Source: Dongshaea marina (GTDB lineage Bacteria > Pseudomonadota > Gammaproteobacteria > Enterobacterales > Aeromonadaceae). Taken from it: 64,000 bases of DNA. The translations under genes were made by a program, and so were the position numbers. The stretch lies in the NCBI RefSeq assembly GCF_003072645.1, contig NZ_CP028897.1:4317501-4381500 (forward strand), in the 5' to 3' direction. This document shows positions 46,453 through 56,274 of the stretch, one piece after another (within the stretch, counting starts at the first letter, position 1; each line of letters begins with the position of its first letter). A model generated the notes under the pieces. The model was not told the origin of the DNA, did no database searches, and saw nothing but the letters and a program-made list of their open reading frames with translations.

Positions 46453-47529
46453 ATGCAAACCGCAACCGCCGAAATCAACCTGGCAGCCCTGCGCCACAAT
46501 TTTAGCGTGGTACGCGACCATGCTCCTCACAGCAAGATTATTGCGGTCGTCAAGGCCAATGCCTATGGCCACGGCCTGCTTGAAGTGGCCAAGGCACTTC
46601 CTCAGGCAGATGCCTATGCGGTGGCCCGGATTGAGGAAGCCCTCACCCTGCGCTGTGGCGGCATTGTCAAACCGATCATCCTGCTGGAGGGATTCTTCCA
46701 TGCCAGTGATCTGCCGATTCTTGCCACCAACAACCTGCAAACCGTGGTGCACTCGCCGGAGCAACTTGAGGCGCTGGAGCAGGCCACCCTGCCCCAGCCG
46801 ATCGTCGCCTGGCTCAAGCTCGATAGCGGCATGCACCGTCTCGGGGTCACCCCTGACGATTTTGCATCCTTTTGCCATCGAATGCAGGCCTGCCCCAATA
46901 TCGCCCAGCCCTTTAATCTGATGACTCACTTTGGCTGCGCCGATGAGTGTGAAAACCAGATGACCGAGCGCCAGCTTTCCCTGTTTAAAGAGCTCACTTC
47001 TCAATTAAAAGGCAAACAGAGCCTGGCAAACTCTGCCGGGATCCTAGCCTGGCCAGCTTCCCACCAGGACTATGTCCGTCCTGGCATCATGCTCTATGGG
47101 GTCTCCCCTTTTCCTGAGCATACGGCGCAAACCCATGGGCTGCGCCCCGTGATGTCTCTTAAGACCCGGGTCATCGCGATCCGGGCGATCAAGAAGGGCG
47201 AGAGTGTGGGTTATGGCGCGACCTGGACCGCTTCCCGTGATGGCTATATCGCTGTGCTGGCGGTAGGCTATGGGGACGGCTATCCGAGAATGGCACCTAA
47301 TGGTACCCCTGTCATCATAGGCAACCAGCGCTATAGCCTGGCCGGACGCCCCTCCATGGATATGCTCACCGTCGACCTGGGGGCCGAGCATGATGTCTCG
47401 GTGGGTGATATCGCGACCCTGTGGGGGGAAGGGTTACCGGTGGAAGAGATCGCCCTACACATAGGCACCATTCCCTATGAGCTGGTGACCAAGCTCACCT
47501 CCAGGGTACAGATGCGCTATATCTACTAA
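46453..47529 (+). CDS. alr: Alanine racemase Alr
   Basis: Alr makes D-alanine for peptidoglycan using pyridoxal phosphate. The 358 residues contain the cofactor lysine Lys34 in VVKANAYGHG and the catalytic Tyr254 in VGYGATW. ATG 46453 gives MQTATAEINLAALRHN, matching E. coli; ATG 46450 is directly before it. No ribosome site is obvious, and coupling to dnaB translation is likely. Confidence 0.96.
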   Translation: MQTATAEINLAALRHNFSVVRDHAPHSKIIAVVKANAYGHGLLEVAKALPQADAYAVARIEEALTLRCGGIVKPIILLEGFFHASDLPILATNNLQTVVHSPEQLEALEQATLPQPIVAWLKLDSGMHRLGVTPDDFASFCHRMQACPNIAQPFNLMTHFGCADECENQMTERQLSLFKELTSQLKGKQSLANSAGILAWPASHQDYVRPGIMLYGVSPFPEHTAQTHGLRPVMSLKTRVIAIRAIKKGESVGYGATWTASRDGYIAVLAVGYGDGYPRMAPNGTPVIIGNQRYSLAGRPSMDMLTVDLGAEHDVSVGDIATLWGEGLPVEEIALHIGTIPYELVTKLTSRVQMRYIY

Positions 47530-47552
47530 GCGCTACTGACTATAGCGCTTAG
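47526..47552. terminator. Hairpin overlapping the alr stop codon
   Basis: CTAAGCGCT and AGCGCTTAG pair perfectly over 9 bp around ACTGACTAT. The stop codon lies in the first arm. No T-run follows, so termination is uncertain. Confidence 0.4.
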
Positions 47553-48310
47553 CCGAATGCTATCTATTTGCAGCTGCGCTGCAGATGCCGGTGCTGACCG
47601 GCGGCAGGCAAGGCCGTTCTCAGGCGTCTTGCCTTTCACGGCATTGATATATCCCTATATGGCAAAGGTGCCCCACACCTCTGATACACAGGGAAGTGTG
47701 AATGCCGCGTTAACCAAGGATGGCGCTAGCGGCGTGCATCTCCCGGGGCGCCCCGAACCTCGCTTTATCCTCGGCTCACCTGAAGCTTGAAGTACCACGT
47801 AGACAGGCCTTCCATGGCCAGGCTACGCTTTCGCAACGTCCTGTTGCTCAACTTCAATCCTCTACGGCTCACCTCAGCGCTCGCTCATGGGGGAGTTAAC
47901 TTCCTCTCTTCGATGTAGTTACAGAGTTGCCTTCATATCTGAGGCTTTATGTTTTCAGAGCTGACAGGGGTTTTTGGCCCCGTCTATTTGCGCCGAAAGT
48001 TTCAAATAGGAGCAGAGGGTGAATCGCAGGGATGCGATGAAAAGGCAACCAGTACAAGGATGTAATGTTTGCCTGTACCTCTGCGAACTTGAAACTTGAG
48101 GATGAAGCAAATACCGGAGTGTCCTTGGAAATGAAGAGGGTATTGGACAAGCATATCCTGACATACAGGATGTATTAATGCCGTGGAAGGCAGGATGCCT
48201 GGGAACGGCCTCTTCCCGTATTCCGCGGCCGAACAATTGTGCCCCAGGCACAAATCAGATGACCGCAGGTCAAACTGCGATCTTTTTTAACCTGCGGATA
48301 GCATCCTTAT
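47553..48310. repeat. Structured repeat mosaic (R2 copy C and GGA-rich hairpins)
   Basis: This and the following blocks make up a 1.3-kb spacer without a credible gene. It begins with an R2-type head near 47598-47640 (GGCAAG/CTTGCC stem), continues with a CAC-AGGGAA-GTG hairpin near 47686-47699, a 32-nt hairpin at 47797-47828 (loop TTCCAT), and the R2 tail (CTCGCTCATGGGG...CTCTCTTCGAT) near 47879-47915. From 48098 to 48206 there are eight GGA triplets in 110 bases, two in CAGGATG hairpin loops at 48163-48175 and 48188-48200. TGACCGCAGGTCA at 48260-48272 is a further small dyad shared with 23544-23555. Confidence 0.65.
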
Positions 48311-48440
48311 TTGTGGCTACGCCACAGGTGTCGGGGGTGCCCGACGGCACATTACTTTTGTATCGTCAAAAGTAATCAAAACCTCGCTGCGCGCTACGAG
48401 TCCCTCCGTAGAGCTTCGCGGCTCGGCATCCTGCCTCGAA
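48311..48440 (+). repeat. Dispersed intergenic repeat R1, copy 3
   Basis: This copy parallels 13505-13633 almost base for base: TTGTGGCTACGCCACAGG hairpin, TTACTTTTG/CAAAAGTAA dyad, CTCGCTGCGCGCTACGAG and the tail GGCTCGGCATCCTGCCTCGAA. Confidence 0.85.
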
Positions 48441-48836
48441 AAGAATAAAAACTCTCAACGGCTCGCCTCTGCGCTCGCTCACGGGGTTTTTAGTTCTCCC
48501 CTTTGATTTGCCCCGAAAAAATCATGCCGCGATTGAAGCCGAATGGCAGGACGCCATGAGTGCATAGCCACGCCAGGGATGGCGTGTCTATGCTGAGCTT
48601 CGGGGAGCAAATGGTTTTGAGGAGAGATGCGAATCGAGGGGCACCCTCGGGGTTGTTAGGGGGACTGGGTGAGCAGTCCCCCTGACCCGTCGCCGCTCGG
48701 CAGCGGCAATTATGCCGAAGGCATAAACTTGCGGCCCGCAGGGCTAATTGTAAGAGTATCGAGATGTTCTTGAATCAGGAGGGGGTTGGACAAGCCCCCC
48801 TCTAGCGAAGACAAGTCAGGCAAAGCCTGGCCTGAA
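48441..48836. repeat. Structured repeat mosaic continued (R2-type, minus orientation)
   Basis: The block contains an R2-type tail near 48467-48510, a 32-nt hairpin at 48562-48593 in reverse orientation (loop AGGGAT), and CGCCGCTCGGCAGCGGCA near 48700, which is the complement of the R2 head. I see no gene. Confidence 0.65.
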
Positions 48837-49262
48837 CTAAAAATATTCCCCTTGCAGGGTCGCAATCAGCTGGCGCGCGCCCCCATGATCGCGATGCTCT
48901 CCAAGGTAGATCCCCTGCCAGCGGCCTAACACGAGCTCCCCTGAGCTCACGGGGATCAGCAAGGAGCAACCGATCTGGGTTGCCTTAATATGAGCCGGCA
49001 TATCATCATCCCCCTCATAGGTATGCTGATAATAGGGCTCACACTGGGGGACCGACCGATTGAAATAAGATTCCATATCACTGCGCACGGTCGGGTCCGC
49101 ATTCTCATTAATGGTCAAGCTGGCACTGGTGTGCTGCAGAAACAGCTGACACAGGCCAAGCTTATAGCCCCCCAACTCGGGAAGCTGTGACAGGATCTCT
49201 TGGGTAATCAAATGAAAACCCCGCGCACGGGGTTTAAGTTGAAGCTTTTTTTGTTGCCACAT
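48837..49262 (-). CDS. yjbQ: YjbQ family protein (UPF0047)
   Basis: This 141-residue protein belongs to the YjbQ/UPF0047 family, small trimeric proteins with reported thiamine-phosphate synthase side activity in E. coli but no settled role. The family signature is visible: [21 protein letters not shown], then [18 protein letters not shown] and [13 protein letters not shown]. Conserved His and Asp residues suggest a metal site. It precedes nothing on its strand before the repeat spacer; the small membrane-protein gene lies 8 bp upstream. Confidence 0.93.
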   Translation of the reverse strand: MWQQKKLQLKPRARGFHLITQEILSQLPELGGYKLGLCQLFLQHTSASLTINENADPTVRSDMESYFNRSVPQCEPYYQHTYEGDDDMPAHIKATQIGCSLLIPVSSGELVLGRWQGIYLGEHRDHGGARQLIATLQGEYF

Positions 49263-49270
49263 AGCTCGCT

Positions 49271-49519
49271 CTAATATTTTTTAAGTGACTCCACTTTACG
49301 TGGTGCTTGAAACGGCAGACGGATCCAGAACTTGGTTTTTTGCTTCTCATCGGGAGACCATTTGAGATAGATCCAGGGATACTGCTTTTGCCAGCGAGGA
49401 AATGAGATCTCAAGCTGATTCTCATCTGTCTTGTAGATGGAGGTATCCAGTTTCACCTGACTGAAGATCAAGCCAACCAGGATTAAAAGCAATACCCAAC
49501 GAAGCCACTTTCTGATCAT
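49271..49519 (-). CDS. Small single-pass membrane protein of unknown function
   Basis: The 82-residue product has an N-terminal membrane segment ([18 protein letters not shown]) followed by a basic, aromatic-rich tail ([15 protein letters not shown]). It has an AGGAGTGATCAGGG ribosome region and sits 8 bp before yjbQ on the same strand, so the two are probably cotranscribed. I recognise no family. Confidence 0.6.
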   Translation of the reverse strand: MIRKWLRWVLLLILVGLIFSQVKLDTSIYKTDENQLEISFPRWQKQYPWIYLKWSPDEKQKTKFWIRLPFQAPRKVESLKKY

Positions 49520-49578
49520 CCCTGATCACTCCTCTTGAAAACTGCTCTTCTATCGGTCCCTGCTATCAGCTGCCCAGT

Positions 49579-50040
49579 CTATTCAAAACAGATCTCAATC
49601 ACCGCCCTTCCCTGATCGCAGGTAAAGGGCATCATCAGTTTCATCCCTTCGGTTTTATGGCTGATGGAGTGGTTGGGGCCCGAAACCACAATCGGGGTAG
49701 CCATATCAAATTCATACCCCTCTTCCCCCAGGATCCGTTTCGCTCCCCCCGTCACCATGTTGGTGATCTCACCCACCATATCCGTGACCTCTTCATTGAG
49801 CTCATCGGGAGCCTCTCCCAGCATCCGTCGCATCACCTCCAGGGCCAGCCCCTGATCAAAGGTAATCGACATCGAGCCCTTGGTTTGCGGGCCAACCATA
49901 CCTATGAGTCCGGATACATCTCCCCGGGCCAGGGAGTCCAGCTTCTTCTTGGGCTTACCAGGCTGAAGGTCAAGCTGTGCCATTGTCTTCATCACATTGA
50001 TAAGTGATGTGATAAAAGGGTTTATAAACTCCACTCGCAT
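49579..50040 (-). CDS. cheX: CheX-type chemotaxis phosphatase
   Basis: This is a 153-residue member of the CheX family, which dephosphorylates CheY-like receivers. The catalytic E-x-x-N motif is seen in DMVGEITNMVTGGAK, and the second half (ATPIVVSGPNHSISH) matches the family. No chemotaxis operon is adjacent, which is common for CheX-like proteins in Vibrio and Shewanella, where partners are encoded elsewhere. Confidence 0.88.
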   Translation of the reverse strand: MRVEFINPFITSLINVMKTMAQLDLQPGKPKKKLDSLARGDVSGLIGMVGPQTKGSMSITFDQGLALEVMRRMLGEAPDELNEEVTDMVGEITNMVTGGAKRILGEEGYEFDMATPIVVSGPNHSISHKTEGMKLMMPFTCDQGRAVIEICFE

Positions 50041-50404
50041 CGCACACCATCCTTTGCAGAAGCTGCGTTATAACCCAACGAACGCAACGCCAGTTTAAAA
50101 GCAACTCACTCTCTTTCAAATCAAGAGCCTCTACTGACAAATCTTAACACAATCACAAAAATCCGCCGTCCATTCCCCCGAAATATCCGAGTCGAATGAG
50201 TCGATATCGCTCCTCACAGCTCCTTTGTTGTGATCCCGTCGATCAATGGGCGCAACCAAGGTGCATCAAGATCTCAATCGGAGTATGATCGCGCCCGAAC
50301 GCACCCGAGGCTCTTTCGGGGCTTCAAGGTTCTTATCCAGACAGACCCCCTTTAAATCGAAAATACGGGCCCAACTGTCGCTCAGTCATTAGGAGTAATA
50401 AGCC
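50041..50404. other. Divergent spacer between cheX and the marC-family gene
   Basis: I see no gene, repeat or clear operator in these 364 bases. They must hold the promoters of both divergent genes. A TAGGAG ribosome site lies at 50390-50395. Confidence 0.5.
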
Positions 50405-51016
50405 ATGAGTGGCATCGCCGTCATGCTTGACGCCTTTTCAAAGGTCGCAACCATAGCCAACCCCATCTCCATGATGGCCATCTTCATCAGCTTTGCCTCT
50501 GCATGGCCAAAACCGACTCAAAAGCGCTGTGCCAGTAAAACCTGTTTGATCGTTGCGATCATTCTGGTGGTCACCTCCTACTTTGGCAGTACCATCATGA
50601 CACTGTTTGGTATCGATCTCCCATCACTGGAGATCGGAGGCGGCATCTGCCTGCTGTTAAGTAGCCTCAGCCTGATGAAGCACAGCGCAACCGATCAGGA
50701 AAATCACGACCAGCGTAGTGACCAACTCGCCGTGGTTCCGCTGGCGATGCCAATCATTGCAGGCCCGGCGGTGATCGCTTCGGTGATCCTTTCGGTTGAG
50801 CACCATGGAGCTCTTTTGATCAACAAGAGCTGGGTAGCCCTCGCCTGCATCCTGTTCAGCCTGGTCCTGTGGTTGTTCTTCTACTACAGTGAATACCTTG
50901 CCCGCTGGCTCGGAGCCAGGATCCTGACCATAGTGACCCAGATCACTGCACTTATCCTGATCTCGATGGCAGCCAAGATCATCATGACCGGACTCAAACA
51001 AAGTATGCTTTTGTAG
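50405..51016 (+). CDS. MarC family integral membrane protein
   Basis: The 203-residue protein has six hydrophobic segments and the family hallmarks TIANPISMMAIF near residue 16 and VVPLAMPIIAGPAVI near 110. MarC proteins were once called multiple antibiotic resistance proteins, but their transport role is unproven. A strong TAGGAG ribosome site precedes the ATG. No operon partners are apparent. Confidence 0.9.
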   Translation: MSGIAVMLDAFSKVATIANPISMMAIFISFASAWPKPTQKRCASKTCLIVAIILVVTSYFGSTIMTLFGIDLPSLEIGGGICLLLSSLSLMKHSATDQENHDQRSDQLAVVPLAMPIIAGPAVIASVILSVEHHGALLINKSWVALACILFSLVLWLFFYYSEYLARWLGARILTIVTQITALILISMAAKIIMTGLKQSMLL

Positions 51017-51102
51017 GCCCTTCTATTTGCGCACAACCAAGAGTTGGCCTTTCACAACAAAGGGTATAAAATCAGCTCGTATTTTGAGCGGTATACAGGG
51101 TC

Positions 51103-51315
51103 ATGAAATCTTTTTTCATCAGTATTGCGAGCTGCTGGTCGCTTCTGTGGTTTGCTGTTGCTATCTTTACCGCACAACACAGAATTAACCTCTGGCAGGT
51201 CGATATCGATTGCTACTTTGCGCTAAGCAGCCTGAGTCTCGGGCTGTTATTGCTATGGAGCCTTTATCAACTCCTGCTCTCCATGGGATTACGGCGTAAA
51301 CGCCAACTCTATTAA
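51103..51315 (+). CDS. Small two-pass membrane protein of unknown function
   Basis: The 70-residue product has two hydrophobic segments (about 4-24 and 38-60) and a basic C-terminus (GLRRKRQLY), so both ends should face the cytoplasm. It lies 37 bp upstream of dusA on the same strand. The ribosome site is weak. No family recognised. Confidence 0.5.
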   Translation: MKSFFISIASCWSLLWFAVAIFTAQHRINLWQVDIDCYFALSSLSLGLLLLWSLYQLLLSMGLRRKRQLY

Positions 51316-51352
51316 GACTTACTTAGATTTACTTTGGATACGATTAATAACT

Positions 51353-52345
51353 ATGACCCAGACTACACAGCCCATGCCCAGCTACCATAAATTCAGCGTT
51401 GCCCCCATGCTGGACTGGACAACCCGCCACTGCCGTTACTTTCACCGGCTTTTGACTGAGCATAGTCTGCTCTATACAGAGATGGTCACCACGGGGGCAA
51501 TTACCCATGGCAAGGGAGACTACCTCAGGTATAACGAGGCAGAGCACCCACTCGCTCTGCAGCTCGGAGGCAGTAATCCCAAAGATCTGGCGCAGTGTGC
51601 AAAACTTGCCGAGCAGCGAGGCTATGACGAGATAAACCTCAATGTGGGTTGTCCTTCCGACCGGGTGCAAAATGGTCGTTTCGGCGCCTGCCTGATGGCC
51701 AGCCCACAGCTGGTGGCCGACTGTGTTGCGGCCATGCAGGATGCGGTCTCGATTCCTGTCACGGTCAAGACCCGTATCGGGATCGATGAACAGGACAGCT
51801 ACGCTTTTTTGTGTGACTTTATCGAAACGGTCAATCGCACAGGTTGCGATACCTTCATTGTGCATGCCCGCAAGGCATGGCTGCAGGGACTTAGCCCAAA
51901 AGAGAACCGCGAAATCCCTCCACTGGATTATCCCCGAGTATGGCAGCTCAAGCAGGATTACTCACAGCTAAATATCATGGTCAATGGTGGCCTGGAAACT
52001 CTAGAGCAGTGCCAGGAGCAGCTACAGCATCTCGATGGTGTCATGGTTGGCCGGGCGGCTTACCAAAATCCCTGGATGATGGCTGAGCTGGATCGGGCCG
52101 TCTTTGGTGACACCCGTCCACAGCTCTCCCGCCATCAGATCGTTGAGCTCATGTACCCCTACATCGAGGAGCAACTGGCTCAGGGAGTCTATCTCGGTGG
52201 AATGACCAAGCCGATGCTGGGACTGTTCCAGGGGGTCCCCGGAGCACGAGCCTGGCGCCGGCATATCAGTGAAAATGCCCATAAAGCTGGAGCCGATCTC
52301 CGGGTGGTTGAGGATGCCCTGGCCAAGGTCCCGCAACCGGTCTAA
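51353..52345 (+). CDS. dusA: tRNA-dihydrouridine(20/20a) synthase DusA
   Basis: DusA reduces U20 and U20a in tRNA with FMN. The 330 residues have [19 protein letters not shown] near the start, the catalytic Cys100 in [15 protein letters not shown], the FMN-phosphate region [19 protein letters not shown] and [12 protein letters not shown]. The sequence pattern is specific for DusA rather than DusB or DusC. ATG 51353 is used; ATG 51374 is possible. Confidence 0.96.
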   Translation: MTQTTQPMPSYHKFSVAPMLDWTTRHCRYFHRLLTEHSLLYTEMVTTGAITHGKGDYLRYNEAEHPLALQLGGSNPKDLAQCAKLAEQRGYDEINLNVGCPSDRVQNGRFGACLMASPQLVADCVAAMQDAVSIPVTVKTRIGIDEQDSYAFLCDFIETVNRTGCDTFIVHARKAWLQGLSPKENREIPPLDYPRVWQLKQDYSQLNIMVNGGLETLEQCQEQLQHLDGVMVGRAAYQNPWMMAELDRAVFGDTRPQLSRHQIVELMYPYIEEQLAQGVYLGGMTKPMLGLFQGVPGARAWRRHISENAHKAGADLRVVEDALAKVPQPV

Positions 52346-52442
52346 AAATAGACTGGCCGCTTTTAGATCCAAGTCTCAGTTTCCCCGGAAAAGCTCCACT
52401 ATAGTTGGTTAAGAGAACACCAACCACACAGGAGTGAGAGAT

Positions 52443-52679
52443 ATGGACGATAGTCTCAGCCTTGGCCAGGAGTTCCCTGAGCTGCAAGATAAAGTCGAGC
52501 AGCTTAGGGTAAACGATCAGGAATTTTCACAAATCATGCAGGAGTATTACTCACTAGACCGCCAGATCAAAGGACTTGAAACACGCGACGTACCAACCAG
52601 TGATACCCACTTTGAAGACCTAAAGAAACAACGCCTCCTCCTAAAAGACACTCTCTATTTTAAACTAACCCATGCTTAA
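52443..52679 (+). CDS. YdcH-type DUF465 small helical protein
   Basis: The 78-residue product (MDDSLSLGQEFPELQDKVEQ...) is charged and almost wholly helical, with heptad-like spacing. It ends in DLKKQRLLLKDTLYFKL, the hallmark of the DUF465/YdcH family of unknown function. ATG 52443 follows AGGAGTGAGAGAT; a GTG at 52434 is less well placed. A clear terminator follows, so it is a single-gene unit. Confidence 0.88.
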   Translation: MDDSLSLGQEFPELQDKVEQLRVNDQEFSQIMQEYYSLDRQIKGLETRDVPTSDTHFEDLKKQRLLLKDTLYFKLTHA

Positions 52680-52691
52680 TCAGGATTAGTC

Positions 52692-52724
52692 AAAAAGAAA
52701 CCGCCCAATGGGCGGTTTCTTTTT
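52692..52724 (+). terminator. Rho-independent terminator after the DUF465 gene
   Basis: AAAAAGAAACCGCCC and GGGCGGTTTCTTTTT pair around AAT with a T-run on the plus strand; the A-run allows function in both directions. Confidence 0.9.
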
Positions 52725-52912
52725 ATGTGTGCTTTAAAAGCCAGTAGAATATCTTCCGCAAAAATGGGCGCGTATATTGTAGCCCTATTGGCAATTCTGA
52801 GCTTTGTTAAGCCGACCTTCCGCGGCATGGATGCCGTAGCAGAGCCACATGGATGTTACTTGTGTGTCGGCGTACAAAGCTCATGAGTTGCCTTGAGATA
52901 TCTAACACATCC

Positions 52913-54046
52913 CTAGCCCACCAGGGCCAGTAGGATCCCCGCGGCCACCGCCGAACCCAGCACCCCGGCCACATTCGGCCCCATCGCATGCATCAACAGA
53001 TGGTTCTGATCATTATCCTCAAGGCCCACCTTGTTCACCACCCGGGCCGCCATAGGCACCGCCGAAACCCCGGCAGCACCAATCAGTGGATTGACCTTAC
53101 CCCCGCTAAGCTTATACATCAGCTTACCCATCAGTACCCCGGCAGCTGTGCCGATGGCGAAGGCCACCGCGCCCAGCACCAAAATCCCGATCGTTTCCAG
53201 GTGTAGGAAGCGATCTGCAGATAGCTTGGATCCGACCGCCAGCCCAAGGAAGATGGTCACCACATTGATGATCTCATTTTGTGCCGACTTGCTCAGACGC
53301 TCAACCACCCCACACTCGCGCATCAGGTTCCCCAGGGTAAACATCCCGATAAGAGGGGTTGCTGTGGGCAAAAACAGGATCGTCAGCAGCAGCACAGCCA
53401 GCGGAAACAGGATCCGCTCCTTGCGCCCCACCGGACGTAGCTGTTCCATCTTCACCTGCCGCTCCTGCTTGGTGGTCAAAAGCCGCATGATCGGTGGCTG
53501 GATGATAGGAACCAGCGCCATATAGGAGTATGCCGCCACCGCAATGGCCCCCAAAAGCTCCGGCGCCAACTTAGAAGCCAGGAAGATTGAGGTTGGCCCA
53601 TCCGCCCCCCCGATGATGGCGATCGCCGAAGCATCCTGCAGGGTAAAGTGGATACCGGGCACCAGGTTCAGCAGCAAAGCACCAAACAGGGTAATAAAGA
53701 TCCCAAACTGAGCCGCGGCCCCCAAAAACAGCGTTTTAGGGTTCGCAATCAGGGCCCCGAAATCGGTGAGGGCCCCCACCCCCATAAAGATCAGCAGGGG
53801 AAAGACGCCACTGGCGATCCCTACATTGTAGAAGTAGTAGAGAATGCCACCCGGATCGCTAAACCCGGCATTGGGGATATTGGTTAAAATGGCGCCAAAT
53901 CCGATTGGCAACAACAGCAAAGGCTCAAACTTCTTGATGATGGCAAGGGCCATTAAGATACAGCCCACCAAAATCATCACCAGCTGCCCTGCCTGGAAGC
54001 TGGCGATCCCAGTCTGATGCCATAGGCTCATAAATCCATTCATCAC
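52913..54046 (-). CDS. oadB: Oxaloacetate decarboxylase beta subunit OadB (sodium pump)
   Basis: OadB is the membrane subunit that decarboxylates carboxybiotin and pumps sodium out. The 377 residues have about nine membrane segments and the functional motifs [11 protein letters not shown] (catalytic Asp) and [18 protein letters not shown]. It lies 7 bp after oadA in oadGAB. The length is shorter than the 433 residues of the Klebsiella protein but typical for the Vibrio/Aeromonas type and related GcdB/MmdB. Confidence 0.95.
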   Translation of the reverse strand: MMNGFMSLWHQTGIASFQAGQLVMILVGCILMALAIIKKFEPLLLLPIGFGAILTNIPNAGFSDPGGILYYFYNVGIASGVFPLLIFMGVGALTDFGALIANPKTLFLGAAAQFGIFITLFGALLLNLVPGIHFTLQDASAIAIIGGADGPTSIFLASKLAPELLGAIAVAAYSYMALVPIIQPPIMRLLTTKQERQVKMEQLRPVGRKERILFPLAVLLLTILFLPTATPLIGMFTLGNLMRECGVVERLSKSAQNEIINVVTIFLGLAVGSKLSADRFLHLETIGILVLGAVAFAIGTAAGVLMGKLMYKLSGGKVNPLIGAAGVSAVPMAARVVNKVGLEDNDQNHLLMHAMGPNVAGVLGSAVAAGILLALVG

Positions 54047-54053
54047 ATCATCC

Positions 54054-55853
54054 TTATGCCAGTGTTAACAATGGCTCACCCAAGGCGACCGCATCCCCCT
54101 CTTTGACTTCAATCGCCTGCACCAGACCCGAGCGACTGGCCCGAACCTCGGTTTCCATCTTCATCGCCTCCATCACCACCAATAACTCACCCTGATCCAC
54201 CTGCTGATTCGGTTTGACGACTATTTTGAAGATGTTTCCGGCCAGAGGTGCTCCAACAGACTCTCCGGGAGCTGCGCTGGCAGCGGCCGGCTGAGCGGCC
54301 TGAGCCTGAGGGGCTGCAGCAATCTGCGCCACGTCACCAGATGGACTGACCTCGACCTTAAAGTTCTGGCCATCAACCACCACATCATAGAGTTCAGGAC
54401 CGGTGGCGGCTGCAGGAGCTGCAGCAGGAGCGGCGACTGGCGCAGGGGCAGCTTCAGGCTTCTCGGTGCCCGGCGCCGGCTCAAAGGCATCCGGATTACC
54501 GCGATTTTGAATAAACTTGAGCCCCACCTGAGGGAAAAGGGCATAGGTCAGGACATCATCAATAGGCTCTTTTGCCAGCTTCAGTCCCTTCTCTTTGGCG
54601 ATCCCCTGCAGATCCTCCTCCAGAATATGCAGCTCAGATTCCAGCAGATCCGCCGGGCGGCAAGTGATTGGCTCAGCCCCATCCAGCACCTTTGCCTGCA
54701 GAGCTTTATCCACCGGAGCTGGCGCCGCACCGTACTCTCCCTTGAGCACCCCAGCCGTCTCTTTGGTGATGTTCTTGTAGCGCTCTCCCATCAACACATT
54801 GATCACCGCCTGGGTGCCAACGATTTGCGAGGTTGGGGTCACCAACGGGATATAGCCCAGATCCTTACGAACCTTAGGGATCTCCTCAAGCACCTCATCG
54901 ATGCGATCGGCAGCCCCCTGCTCCTTGAGCTGGCTCTCCATGTTGGTCAGCATGCCGCCTGGTACCTGGGCGAGCAGGATCCTGGCATCCACCCCTTTGA
55001 GGCTGCCTTCAAATTTGGCGTACTTCTTACGGACCTCGCGGAAATAAGCTGCGATCTCTTCAAGCTTGGTCATATCCAGCCCGGTATCACGAGCGGTTCC
55101 TTCGACCGAGGCAACTATGGTCTCGGTGGGCGAGTGTCCATAGGTCATACTCATGGAGGAGATGGCGGTATCCAGCATATCCACCCCGGCATCAATCGCC
55201 TTCATATGGGTTGGCAGACTAAGGCCTGTGGTGGAGTGACAGTGCAGAGCCAGTGGCAGATCCACACTGCTCTTAATTGCTTTGATCACCTCTTCGGCTT
55301 CATAGGGTTTGAGCAAGCCCGACATATCTTTAAGGCACAATGAGTGACACCCCATCTCCTCAAGACGCTTCGCCATATCGGTCCAGGTCTGAAGGGTGTG
55401 TACCGGGCTGGTGGTATAGCAGATGGTTCCCTGGGCATGGGCTCCCACATCCCTGGCCGCCTTGACCGCCATCTGCAGATTGCGCACATCATTCATCGCA
55501 TCGAAGATCCGGAATACATCCATGCCGTTGGCGTGCGCCCGCTCCACAAACTTGGAGACCACATCATCAGCATAATGGCGGTAGCCCAGCAGATTCTGGG
55601 CGCGAAGCAGCATCTGATGGCGAGTCTTAGGCATCGCCTCTTTGAGTAATCTCAGACGCTCCCAGGGGTCCTCTCCCAAAAACCGGATACAGGCATCAAA
55701 GGTCGCCCCTCCCCATGACTCAACGGACCAATAACCAATCTCATCGAGCTTGGCCGCGATCGGCAACATATCCTCGACTCGCATCCGTGTCGCCAGTAGA
55801 GATTGATGGGCATCACGTAAAACCAGTTCAGTGATCGCTAACGGCTTAGACAT
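54054..55853 (-). CDS. oadA: Oxaloacetate decarboxylase alpha subunit OadA
   Basis: OadA transfers the carboxyl group of oxaloacetate to biotin. The 599 residues have an N-terminal carboxyltransferase TIM barrel ([13 protein letters not shown], metal ligands in HCHSTTGL), a conserved middle domain, an Ala/Pro-rich linker near 480-500, and a biotinyl domain with Lys565 in EAMKMETE. It lies between oadG and oadB. Such pumps serve citrate or tartrate fermentation and sodium-gradient formation. Confidence 0.97.
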   Translation of the reverse strand: MSKPLAITELVLRDAHQSLLATRMRVEDMLPIAAKLDEIGYWSVESWGGATFDACIRFLGEDPWERLRLLKEAMPKTRHQMLLRAQNLLGYRHYADDVVSKFVERAHANGMDVFRIFDAMNDVRNLQMAVKAARDVGAHAQGTICYTTSPVHTLQTWTDMAKRLEEMGCHSLCLKDMSGLLKPYEAEEVIKAIKSSVDLPLALHCHSTTGLSLPTHMKAIDAGVDMLDTAISSMSMTYGHSPTETIVASVEGTARDTGLDMTKLEEIAAYFREVRKKYAKFEGSLKGVDARILLAQVPGGMLTNMESQLKEQGAADRIDEVLEEIPKVRKDLGYIPLVTPTSQIVGTQAVINVLMGERYKNITKETAGVLKGEYGAAPAPVDKALQAKVLDGAEPITCRPADLLESELHILEEDLQGIAKEKGLKLAKEPIDDVLTYALFPQVGLKFIQNRGNPDAFEPAPGTEKPEAAPAPVAAPAAAPAAATGPELYDVVVDGQNFKVEVSPSGDVAQIAAAPQAQAAQPAAASAAPGESVGAPLAGNIFKIVVKPNQQVDQGELLVVMEAMKMETEVRASRSGLVQAIEVKEGDAVALGEPLLTLA

Positions 55854-55905
55854 ACTGATTAACTCCTTGAAATCAAATTTGCAATTGCATCATCCTGAAA
55901 ACAGA

Positions 55906-56160
55906 TCAGTTGTTCCTGTGCTGTTGGCGATAGCGGTGCACAGCCGAGCTTATCGCGGCAACAACTGCAGGGTTAAGTCTTGTGGGATCAAGCTGTGGAG
56001 CTGTGGGAGAAGTGTCTTGAATTGGTAAGTCTGAGGCATCCCCTGCCCATCGTGCGATACAGTTGATAACCACAACCAGTACCCCGAGAAACAGAAAGAC
56101 AAAAACAATCCCTATCACGAGCAGGCCGAACGCTTCGGCCAACAGAGAAGATAGATCCAT
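55906..56160 (-). CDS. oadG: Oxaloacetate decarboxylase gamma subunit OadG
   Basis: OadG is a small membrane protein that assembles the complex and, in Vibrio, binds zinc through its C-terminal His. The 84 residues have one membrane segment (GLLVIGIVFVFLFLGVLVVV), a linker, and a C-terminal helix (VVAAISSAVHRYRQQH) typical of the family. A GGGG-containing ribosome site precedes the ATG. It begins the oadGAB operon, directly downstream of the tRNA array. Confidence 0.93.
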   Translation of the reverse strand: MDLSSLLAEAFGLLVIGIVFVFLFLGVLVVVINCIARWAGDASDLPIQDTSPTAPQLDPTRLNPAVVAAISSAVHRYRQQHRNN

Positions 56161-56274
56161 CCGTCATCCCCTTTTTTTCTTTTCCATCAAGGAGCTAGGA
56201 TAACCAGAACCGGAGAGATAAATCAATTTAGCGAGGAGGAAGTTGTGATAGAGCTTACAGGAAAAGTAGGGATA

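Noticed and set aside
47557-48375. Several frames of 65-98 codons in the 47.5-48.4 kb spacer
   Set aside because: They fall on the repeat modules, overlap each other on both strands and resemble no protein family.
54507-55343. 278-codon plus frame opposite oadA
   Set aside because: Antisense shadow of a GC-rich conserved gene, codon pattern mirrors oadA.
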